A stretch of DNA of 64,000 nucleotides from Cunninghamia lanceolata (taxonomy: Eukaryota; Streptophyta; Pinopsida; Cupressales; Cupressaceae). Positions within the stretch are counted from its first letter, which is position 1, and each line of letters opens with the position of its first letter. The DNA lies in assembly GCA_027924645.1 (NCBI GenBank), contig BSBN01000047.1:744001-808000 (forward strand). The letters run 5' to 3'. Below the pieces are notes generated by a model that worked only from the letters and a program-made list of their open reading frames with translations, was not told where the DNA came from and ran no database searches. The position numbers were made by a program, and so were the translations under genes. Of the stretch, positions 11,244-21,522 are shown one piece after another.

Positions 11244-14141
11244 ATGGTAACCACTAGGCTACAGCAAACTATGAAGTCCAAGCAAGTTGTCCTTAAGAAG
11301 CGCAAGTCACCTCCTCACACACCGCAATCAGGTCGTCTCAACATTACTCCCAAGGTTACTCCTAGTACACCCGCGGCAAAACTAATCAGCTCTCTGAACA
11401 TGCCGCACATTAACGAACCAAGCAATCCTCAAGAGGGTAGGGTCCCTTTGGTAAGAACACCTCAATATACCACCGGTTTGCCTCCGGATTTTGTGCCACA
11501 AGGATATACTATTGAGCAAAACCCACCTCAAGAGGGTAGGGTCCCTTTGATAAGTGCACCGCAATACACCACTGGCTTGCCTTAGGAATTTGTCCCTCAG
11601 GGTTATACTATAGATTTAGTCCCATCTCAAGAAGAGCGACACTTTGAAATAGGTCAATCCTCTCAAGAAGATGGGCAAGATCTTGATGAAATCATACAAG
11701 AGCCTAGAGTCGTGGCCGCCTTTGACAAAATCCTTAGTGAGAACCAAGATCATTTCTTTCGCTTGCTTGCAAAGCAAGGCACCAAGTTACCTCAAGATTT
11801 TGATTTATCCACTCTCAAAGAGAACAACAACGCCCAAGATACCATACAAGTGGTGCAAACCATGTCAACAGTGACTACGCCCTTACCTACACAAGGCTCA
11901 CAGTATAGGAATCCCCTTTTTCAAAACCTAATAGAAGAGAGAGCCATATCACCGCTTCTGACTCCTATGGAGATCTATAAAAACCAACAAGAAACTCTCC
12001 AATGTCAAGCAGAGTTAGCGAAGCAAGCCACCTTAGCTCGATCAAATATGCAACCACCTCCTAAAGTGTCCACACCGATCGCAAGTAGAATCTTGGTTAC
12101 TCCATCACGCGTGGGTTTCCCACCAAATTACAATCCAGGGAACAATTATGTAGCCATGCAACAAGGGTCCCAACAAATGCCACCTCCTATATCATCACAC
12201 CTTCATGTCTCTTAACCAATTAGAGTCATGCAACCCCAACCACAACATTCTTCTACTCTCGTCCTTAAGCAACCCCAACCACAACATTCTTCTACTCTCA
12301 TCCTCAATCAACCCCAACCGTCGCAAATCACGTCTACCTATGTCCCTCCTCCACAACGTTCATCCACGCTAAATTTCTTTCACACATTGCCTAGCCACCC
12401 TCAACATTCCCAACATCAAGTTTCCCAAAGCTATGTGCCACCATCGCAACCTAATCAAACGCACTTTAGCTTTCCTCCACCCAATTCTTTTCTTCAACCA
12501 TCACAAAGCCAACATTCTTACCTAGCGCCACCTCCACCTCTGCCAAATCAAAACCTCCAATTCCAACCCAATCTGAACCAAATGTACAACCTGTATGATC
12601 CCAATCAATCTTACAACCCTTATAACACCAGTGTGCATGGCTCACATTATAATCTTCCGTATGGGCAACACCAACCACTTTTTGGACAACAGGAGATGTT
12701 ACCAACCCCTCCCACGACTATGGAGCTAAAGATCGCAGAAGTTCAACAGCAGCTATCTGATCTTACGTTTGGCCACACCAAGAAGACCTTCTCTTTAGAG
12801 GAAGTGTGTCCTTACCCTTTTGATCGGTCACTACCAATGATCCCTTTTCCTCAAAATTTCACTATTCCTAAGTTTGATAAATACAAAGGAAAAGGCGACC
12901 CAAAAGACCATCTTAGGGAATTCTATCTTGCTTGCTTCGAGGTCTCACATAACAACACATATCTTATGCGTCTCTTTCCTCGCAGTCTTGGAGGTCAAGC
13001 AATAGAATGGTTCTCACACTTACCCACGGGTATCAAGTCTTTCAACGAGCTAGCAGAGAAGTTTGCCACCCATTTTTCTTACAACGTAGAGCATGAGATT
13101 TCCATGACTGATCTATGCAACAATAAACAGAAAAATGGTGAAACTTTCTTTTCTTTCCTTCAATGATGGAGACAAATGGCTAGCAAATTCCCTTTCAAGA
13201 TTCTGGAGAAACAGCTTGTTAGCATATTTGTGCACAACCTCAACCAAGAGTTGGGTTTCCATTTGCAAATTCTTAGTGCTACAACCTTCGACGAAATCAC
13301 ATATAAGGGAATCAACATTGAAAAGGCCCTCATTACTAAAGGTGTGGTCAAAATTTTTAAAGAAACGAAAGATAGCGCTCCTCATCAACAATCGAACGAT
13401 AAACCTAAATATTGGAACAAAAACAAAAACGTGGTCAACGATGGGGTGGTCGATACTAAACATTTCCAAACGTTGCAAACACCGTTGCAGCTCTCCAAAC
13501 CAAATCAAGCTCCACCTCAACAACAACAGCAACAAAGGCAACCTTATCAAAACCAACAGCAATGACAACAAGAGTGGCCTCAACAAGATTACCCTCCGCG
13601 ATGTCAATTCACTCCCTTGGGAGTGCCCATCGAATCAGTCTTACAACAAGCTTTGCAGAAATGGCTCATCACCTTACCTGATGCTCCCCCATATGGCGAA
13701 CCTATTTACAAAACTGCACGTTACAGAGATAATGAATATTGTGAGTTCCATAGGAGCAAAGGGCATCGAACCACATCTTGCATGAAACTTAAGCACCTCA
13801 TCCAAAACCTCATCAACGGTAATCAAATCACTTTTGAGAATGAATCACCAGTTCAACACACGAACAAGGATCTCGACATGTACAAGGAACCATTCCCTCA
13901 TCATGGTCCACCTCCTCCTCAGGATAGAGGTAAAGGTATCAATCATGCTTCCACGTCCTTTGATTCCATTGTAGGTCATTTTGAAGAGAGTCGAGTGTCT
14001 ACCCTCACAATCAAAGGCAAATCTATGGATTGTGCTGTTACTACTCGTCATGGTCATGTCACCATTCGTGCTCCTACACCTAGGCTTCCGGTTCAATCTA
14101 ATTATAATATTGTCGAACATCTAGGGAGAACACCAGCATAG
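11244..14141 (+). pseudogene. gag: E2 gag (one frame, interrupted by stops)
   Basis: I take the ATG at 11244 as the start because the frame from it continues unbroken to the end of pol. In-frame stops lie at 11583, 12213, 13164, 13563 and 14139 (first base), with no frameshift. The N-terminal third is Pro/Gln/Ser-rich with two tandem duplications. The Retrotrans_gag capsid-like domain lies at about 12840-13350 (IPKFDKYKGKGDPKDHLREF, then GGQAIEWFSHLP and FNELAEKFATHFSYN). A Tat-style zinc knuckle, C-x2-H-x4-GH-x4-C (CEFHRSKGHRTTSC), lies at 13740-13785. Gag forms the particle and packages RNA. The first stop after about 113 codons means this copy cannot make it without readthrough. Confidence 0.9.
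11427..11624 (+). repeat. 99 bp in-frame tandem duplication in E2 gag
   Basis: Two adjacent 99 bp units each encode a 33-residue segment beginning PQEGRVPL and containing QYTTGLP and FVPQGYTI. The second unit carries the first in-frame stop. A 39 bp duplication encoding QPQPQHSSTL follows at 12231-12308. Confidence 0.85.
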
Positions 14142-15434
14142 ATCTCTATTTTGGACCTTCTACGGTCATCACCTGCACATAGAGTAGTGCTAGAAAAAGC
14201 CCTCCAAGAGTCTTTCGTTCCTAACAACATAGCGGTCGCAGATTTCCAAGCTATAGTAGGCAACATTGCTTCGCCCTACAATGTGGTCTTCTCTAAGAAA
14301 GACCTCCCCTCCCATGATCCATGTCACAATGATGCCCTTCATATTGAAGTTCTCATCCATAAGCGCAAAATCAAACGCATCCTCATAGATGGTGGTGCTG
14401 GTCTCAACATCTGTTCTTTAAAGTTACTTAAGCAATTGGGATACTCTGAGGATCATGTCAACACTGATCATAGTATTACAATCAAGGGGTATGATGATGT
14501 AGAACGCCGTTCAAAAGGTGTTATCCACTTGCCTATACAACTCAGCCCTATCATGCTTGAAACTCAGTGTCAAGTTCTTGATATTGAGCTACCTTACAAC
14601 ATTATCTTAGGCCGCCCATGGATCCATGCAATGAAAGCTGTTCCCTCCACGTACCATCAGTCTCTAAAGTTCCCATACAATGGTACGGAGATCACCATCC
14701 CAGGAGATCCTAATCCTTTTGAATTTTGTCGTGTCTTGCAAGGAAGCTATAAGAATTGCAACCAAGTGCCTAAAAATGAAAAAGCCCTTGAATCCCCACT
14801 ATATGTTGATCTTGAAACTCTGACGCAAGCCTCTACAAGTGAATCTACACCCCTCCCCAAAATCATAGCTCGCATTCGGGATATAAGCTTTGGAACCTAT
14901 GATATCTCAGAATCTTGTTGTGTAGGGCGGATGCCTTTATCTCCAAAATCTTACGGCCAACCACCCATTGCCAAAGTAACCAAAAAAGCAGCTATTCCTC
15001 CCCCAACATTCCTAACCCAATTCCAACATGGATGGTTATTGGAAGAGGAAACTATTGAGGACATCTCTTCTTGGCTCTATAAGGAGAAAGAACCAGTCAC
15101 AATACCAGTCAAGCAATATGGCAATGGCTTAAGAATAGTAAAAAATATGGGCTATAAAGGCAAAGGTGGCCTTGGGAAACAGAATCAAGGAACTATGGAA
15201 CCCATTGTTGTGACAAAGAAGCTAGACAAGAAGGGATTAGGATTTGGTAAGAAGGTACCACGCGCCTTGGACATCGAGTATATCCTCGACGAGGTAGCCA
15301 ACACTTTTCCCGCTGATTCGACATCTACAGAGGATATCATCGATGACTCTTCCCTCCATATGACCAACCTCTTCGCAGAATCCTCCATTTTTACACTATC
15401 CTCCGTATCCTTAACTTCCACCACCAGCACCTAG
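14142..15434 (+). pseudogene. E2 protease followed by a G-patch domain
   Basis: The frame continues from gag after the stop at 14139. RILIDGGAGLNICS near 14376-14420 is the aspartic protease active site in the DGG form usual for Tat elements, and ELPYNIILGRPW near 14590-14625 is its second conserved block. At 15115-15260 the frame reads YGNGLRIVKNMGYKGKGGLG and KGLGFGKK, a G-patch, which is an RNA-binding glycine-rich motif. The segment ends at an in-frame TAG (15432-15434), after which the same frame leads to RT. Within this segment no stop interrupts protease or G-patch. Confidence 0.88.
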
Positions 15435-17770
15435 AATGTCACACTTGTCTACCCTGAACTTATCGATTGGGACCAACAAGGGTCCCCTGTTATAGATGTA
15501 TTTCAGAATGACGAAGCTTTGGCTGAGTTCATGGGACTTCGGGAAGGTATCCCTCTTGGCGATCATAAAGCAGGTTTTGTAATGGAACTAGAGCCAACAG
15601 CTTATTTTGGTGAGAATGCCAAATCCTCCAGTCGCAAAAGTATAAATAAAGAAAGATCTCTAGGTGAAAACCACACTGTGGCACCTCCTGATCACAAAAT
15701 AGTAAAAACAAAGGACGTATCCAAAGGTGAAAACCCAACTATGGCACCTGAGGATGGAGGATTTGACCTTCCCCTACCATCTAAGTATCAAGAGAAATCA
15801 GCTCTCCTAGTGGAAGATTCTACAGAGATAAACTTGGACACAGAACAAAATCCAAAGACCACATTCCTAGCAGCATCATTATCAGAAACAGAGCATAGGA
15901 ATCTTAACACCTTCTTCTTGCAAAGAACCATCAACTTTGCATGGACCTATGTCGATATGTCAGGGTTACACCCCAAGCTAGTTGTCCATTATCTCACAGT
16001 TGATCCCAAAGTGAAACCAGTCAAGCAAAAGTTGAGAAAGATTCACCCGCAGATCGCTCTCTTGGTAAAAGTGGAAATACAGAAATTATTGGATGCCAAG
16101 TTCATACGACCCATTGACTATTCAGATTGGGTCTCAAACATTGTACCTATGTCTAAACCCAATGGGCGCATCCGCATGTGTAATGATTTTAGAGATCTCA
16201 ACAAGGCATGTCCCAAAGATGACTTTCCACTACCAAACATTGACATTATAGTGGACTTGACAGTTGGTCACGAGATGCTTTCTCTCATGGACGGATTCTC
16301 TGGCTACAATCAAATAAGGATAGCAGAGGAAGATCAACATAAAACAACCTTTACTTGTCCTTGGGGCAATTATTGTTGGTGTGTCATGCTGTTTGGTTTG
16401 AAGAATGCAGGAACAACCTATCAGAGAGCAATGACAGTGATCTTCCACGATCTGTTTCATCACATCATGGAAGACTATGTTGATGATATATTGGCTAAAT
16501 CTTCTAGGGCAGATCACATACAGGTTCTAGGATAGATCTTCGACAGGCTTGAAAAATACCAAGTAAGACTCAATCCAAAGAAGTGTGTATTTGGTGTAAC
16601 ATCAGGGAAGCTGTTGGGATACATTGTATCTCGTAGAGGCATCGAAGTCGATCCAGCAAAAGTAAAGGCTATAGTGGAGATGCCTCCACCCAAGAACCTT
16701 AAAGCACTAAGGAGTCTTCAAGGAAGGTTGCAGTCCATTCGGCATTTCATATCACAACTAGCAGATAAATGTAAACCCTTTCAACACTTGCTCCGAAAAG
16801 ATGTCTCATTTCGATGGGACAACAAGTGTCAGGCAACGGTTGATCAACTTAAAGAGTATTTGGCTACACCTCCTGTATTGGTTCCACCAGTTGCAGACAA
16901 ACCTTTGATATTATACATCTCCACTACAAATTTGGCCCTAGGGGCCCTTCTAGCACAAAATGATAAAACAGGAAAAGAGCATGCAATTTATTACATTAGT
17001 AGAACCTTGGTGGGATATGAGCTCAATTATTCACCGATGGAAAGGGCTTGTTTAGCAGTAGTGTTCACCTCCCAAAAGTCGCGGCATTACATGCTGAACC
17101 AACACACAAATCTGATAGCCAAGATTGATCCCTTGAAATATCTACTAGCAAAAGCAACTCTCACAGGCAGACTAGCTAAGTGGGTCATGATCCTTAGTGA
17201 GTTCGATATTGAGTACACGGATCGTAAAGCAATCAAAGGACAAGCCCTCGCTGATCAACTAGCAGAAGCACCTATGAAAGATACACATCCTATGGTAGCT
17301 GACTTTCCTGATGAAAATCTTTTCACTCTTGCTAACTCCATAATGTGGAAGTTGTATTTTGATGGTTCTTACACACAGCATGGATCAGGAGCCGGCATCT
17401 TATTTGTTACACCTCAGAATGACTACATTCCAAAGTCATATCGGCTTGCATTCCCTTGCACCAACAACATAGCCGAGTATGAAGCACTCCTCATAGGTCT
17501 CAATACAATAGTTCAATGGGACATCACAGAATTACAAGTATATGGAGACTCACAGCTAGTCATTCGCCAAGTCACGGATGAATACCAAACAAAGGACGAA
17601 AAGTTGGTCCCCTACAAGCAACTAGTGGATGCCTACAAACCACACTTTTCTAGCATCACATTTGAGCAAATTCCAAGAGAGCATAACAAAGCTGTGGATT
17701 CTATGGCTTCTGTAGGGTCACTGATTGACATGCCTGCAAATACACAGAAGTGTGAATTCTTGATCGAGCA
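15435..17770 (+). pseudogene. E2 reverse transcriptase with two RNase H domains
   Basis: RT motifs begin near 15950: VKVEIQKLLDAKFIRPIDYS, RMCNDFRDLNKACPKDDFPL, LMDGFSGYNQI and the catalytic YVDDI near 16476-16490. A TAG at 16533-16535 lies 14 codons later; E3 has CAG there. RNase H 1 spans about 16900-17270 (ILYISTT, SPMERACLAVVF, KGQALADQLAE). RNase H 2 spans about 17340-17720 (LYFDGSYTQHGSGAGI, NNIAEYEALLIGL, VYGDSQLVIRQV), with its Asp, Glu and Asp residues present. A second RNase H is the hallmark of the Tat lineage. Confidence 0.92.
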
Positions 17771-19097
17771 ATTGTTGATACCAGCCGTCGATGTTCTTGT
17801 TACTGAAATCATCTGCGAACTTGTTGGTCCCAATTCCCCATGGTACGAAGATATCTATGAATACCTCAAACACAATACCTTTCCCCCTGACCTATCATCC
17901 ACCCAACGCAAAACCTTTATCCGTCGATCCTCCCGTTATATCATTCTGGGTGATACACTATATCACCGGAGTCTCAATGGTATCCTCTTACGATGTCTTA
18001 ACGCAGAAGAAGCTGAGGCTACCTTACGAGACATACACGAAGGTGTCTGTGGCGCACATTCTACCGGTCCTAATCTTGCTAAGAAGATACTTAGAACAAG
18101 TTACTACTGGCCTACAATAGAGCAAGATGCTGCACAGTTTGCTAAGAAGTGTCTACAATGCCAGCAGCATGGAGATTTGATTCACGCACCAGCTCATGAA
18201 TTACAACCTGTGACAACTCCATGGCCCTTTTCTCAATGGGGTCTCAACCTCGTAGGACAAATCCACCCTTCCTCCTCCAATGGCCACAAGTTTATCATTA
18301 CCGCCACTGAGTATTTCATGAAGTGGGTGGAAGCCATTCCTATGACCTATATCACCGGTAAGCAAATAGCCAAGTTTATCCTAAACTACCTCATATGCCG
18401 GTATGGTATTCCCCAAGCCATTGTCACTGATAATGGGAGACCATTCAAGAACAAAGATGTCCGTGCCTTGTGCACACAATACAATATCCAACATCGCTTT
18501 TCCACTCCCTACTATCCGCAGAGTAACGGCCAAGCTAAGGCTTCCAATAAAACCATTCTCAAAATCCTCAAGAAAATAGTCAATGAAGCTGGTCGTGATT
18601 GGCACTTGCAACTCAATCCCGCCCTATGGGCCTACTGCACTAGTATCAGGACACCAACGGGTGCCACACCCTATGCCTTGGTCTTTGGCTCTGAAGCCAT
18701 CCTACCTATAGAGGTCGAGATCCCATCCCTCAAAGTTTCCATGCAGGACCTGATTGATGGAGAGGAGTATCGCACTTCCAGATAAGCTGAGCTTGAACTA
18801 CTGGATGAGAGGCGCCTTGCCACACTTAATCATCTCCATGTCTACCAAAACTACCTTCGGTGTAATTACAACAAAAAGATCAAAGAAAGACGGTTTCAAG
18901 TTGGTGATCTTGTACTTAAAGAGAATCAGAGAAATCAAGCAGATCGAGAGAAGAAGGGTAAGTTTGAGCCTAACTGGTTAGGTCCCTTCATTGTCACAGC
19001 AGCATATGGATCAGGAGCTTATACTGTAGCTACACCTGACGGCATTCCTCTAGATGAGCCACTTAACAGTGTCCATCTCAAGAAGTTCTATGCCTGA
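17771..19097 (+). pseudogene. E2 integrase (altered catalytic residues)
   Basis: The zinc-binding region has H-x-G-x-CGAH at about 18040-18060 and CLQC near 18151. In the core, the first catalytic Asp position reads Asn (WGLNLVGQI, codon 18246-18248), the second is intact (TDNGRPF), and the third reads Lys in NGQAKASNK (codon 18537-18539), where E3 has Glu. A TAA at 18783-18785 interrupts the C-terminus; E3 has TTA. The frame then continues through RRFQVGDLVLKEN and WLGPFIV to the natural stop at 19095-19097. With two of three catalytic positions changed this enzyme should be inactive. No chromodomain is present. Confidence 0.9.
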
Positions 19098-19602
19098 TCC
19101 TCAGAGTATTCGAAAAAAACAAAAACAAAAAAACAAAAAAATAAAAAAAAACAAAAAAATCTAAAAAAAATCCGTCCTCTGGCAAAAACCTGGCAAACAA
19201 GTGCCTTGGATAAGTACCATAGTGAAAACCTGGCAAACAGGCGCTATGTGTAGAGTCAGCATCCATCGTCTATCGAGTCCTGTCCACTCCTTGTCCAGTT
19301 TGCAGTGCACTTTCCATCCATCCACAATAAAACCATTGACTTTGTTTGCATTTCCATCTCCCTATCTAGTATAGCTTGGAAATTTGTCAATGTCCATCAT
19401 CGTCTCCCCATGTCTTGATCTGTGTCAACAGTTAACACTATCTTGTCCTAGGTCAAAGCTTTCGGTGTCTTCTTTGGCAGTCACCCGTACAGTTTCCTCT
19501 ACCAGAATGGGGGCAACTCTTTTCTTAACTTAGGTCTAGGGGAGGCTCCTTGTTCATGGTTCACAATGCATGCTTCAATCTCTTTCTCATTGTTCACAGG
19601 TA

Positions 19603-19649
19603 ACACCCTTTAACGGACACATCACTCCTACGATAAGGATGTTATCTTC
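19603..19649 (+). repeat. ~45 bp direct repeat, copy 1 (partner 20433-20479)
   Basis: The block TTTAACGGACAC...CTACGATAAGG...GTTATCTT occurs here and at 20433-20479, on either side of the 150 bp tandem array. E3 has the same pair near 40127 and 40956, also about 830 bp apart. Confidence 0.8.
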
Positions 19650-19679
19650 TCAACACTTTTGCCACATCATCACACCAAC

Positions 19680-20105
19680 CAGAACTACATATTATCTCTT
19701 CTCAATCTTAAGGTACCTTGATCCCATGGATATGGGTATGTAGGCAGTCTGGAATACGAAGGATGTTTCCAGTACTCAGGTACATAAGATCCCCTCCTCT
19801 CCACCTCGATCCACATCATCACACCAACTAGAACTACATATTATTATCTTCTCAATCTTAAAGTACCTTGATCCCATGGATATGGGTATGTAGGTAGTCT
19901 GGAATACGAAGGAAGTTTCCAGTACTTAGGTACATAAGATCCCCTCCTTTCACCTTAACCCATTTCATCACTCTATCCAGAACTACATATTTATCATTTT
20001 CATCTTCCATCGTTGTGTACCTTGATCCCGTGGATATAGGGTATGTAGGCAGTCTAGAATACGAAGGATGTATCTAGTACTCAGGCACACACGATCCATC
20101 ATTCT
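19680..20105 (+). repeat. Three-copy ~150 bp tandem repeat in E2 3' region
   Basis: Each unit contains AACTACATAT, CCTTGATCCCATGGATATGG, GTATGTAGGCAGTCT and CAGTACTCAGG. The GTATG anchor falls at 19736, 19886 and 20041 (steps of 150 and 155 bp). E3 has the same three at 40254, 40405 and 40560 (steps of 151 and 155 bp). Confidence 0.88.
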
Positions 20106-20432
20106 CCACCCACCCCAATCCATTAGCACTGTCATCCTTCTAGTCTTCCGTTTGTCAAAATCCATTTGCCTCAACTTGACTAACTCAAGCAACCAGCTAG
20201 CGCATCCTTTCAAAGCAAAAGTCCTTAACAAACCTGAAGCAAATCAGCTTCCTTCCAGAGTCATCTACGATCCTGCATACCGATTGCCAACATCAGCTAA
20301 GTCCCACTTAACCAAAGCCCTAGATCAACAAGCTTGTCTTCTGTAAAGTGTTCCATGATCGAGACCAACACACGTGTCTCCTGCGACATGTGGCATTTCC
20401 TGCAAGTGAGACATTGTCTTTTTAGGTAGATA

Positions 20433-20479
20433 GCCCCCTTTAATGGACACAGAGTTCCTACGATAAGGCTGTTATCTTT
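20433..20479 (+). repeat. ~45 bp direct repeat, copy 2
   Basis: Partner of 19603-19649, containing GGACACAGAGTTCCTACGAT and TGTTATCTT. Confidence 0.8.
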
Positions 20480-21522
20480 CCCATCCAATCTATCCTGAGC
20501 AACCTCTTTGGCAAGAGAATAAGTTGGCTGTATGTTTACTTTGTAAGTCAGTCAATTTTGTGATATGGTTTATCTTTTGTTCCTTATCCGTTACCTATTT
20601 AAGGCTACCTTGATTTATCTATAATCTTGGTATGTTGCGATGCAGTACGGATTGGGGGCATAGTCATTGCTTTTTGTGTGCCGTGTTTGAGGAATGATCT
20701 TTAGTATCTTTCTTAACATCATATTTATCTTGTGTGTGTTACAGCCTAGCATCTTACATATTAATAATTCTTCTTGCATTTGCATGTATTGAAGTTTATT
20801 TTATGTTCAAGACTATGGCTTATTCACATATTCCAACAAGGTCATATTATGTCTAAAGGGATCTAAGTTCAATCCGCTTGCTTGCAAAGTCAACATCCAT
20901 GCACTCGGATATTACTACACCTTGGTGGCGAACTATCCACGTGCTATATCAAAATATGGATTGCTCTTTATATACAAAAGTGAAACCATTGCAACAAGCT
21001 CCTTCATCCATTCCCACAACCTTTATATCATTTTTACTGCAAAGATCGATCAACAGTCTCTGTCTCCATCTCCTCATGTTCTTCTCTCTGGTGCATATCT
21101 ACAAAACCCACATGTCAGATATCACTAGTCATCACATCTATATCATCATACATCTATAAGCATCATATAAGCAACATATGTCATCACATGAATCCATAAT
21201 CATACATACATATCATCACATCCATGACATCAAGGAATGCATACACAAAAGCATGAACAACAATGAGCTGAATCGATCATCATATATATATCATGTAATG
21301 GTCATCATAATACAAAATGTCTGTGTCTACATCAATAATACAAAGTGTGTATACATCCAAATATACATCAAAATAGTACATCAAGGCTATCAAGAGCCTG
21401 CAAAATATACATCAGAATGCACGCAGGCATCTGTCCAAAATGATACAAATGGTACAATGTACAAGTGTCCATCGTGATACGAGTATGGTACAAATATGAT
21501 ACAATATACAAATGTGTATGCC

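Larger units (their letters stand above)
19098..21110 (+). other. E2 3' non-coding region after pol, shared with E3
   Basis: No coding potential was recognised. It opens with an A-rich run (19110-19170), then carries an 830 bp-spaced direct repeat and a three-copy ~150 bp tandem repeat. The corresponding stretch of E3 (39607-41620) has the same organisation, so the structure predates both copies. Confidence 0.8.

Noticed and set aside
14151..15434. A separate protease gene starting at its own ATG
   Set aside because: The frame is the same as gag before it and RT after it, so the stops at 14139 and 15432 are most simply breaks in one gag-pol frame. A natural gag stop at 14139 cannot be fully excluded.
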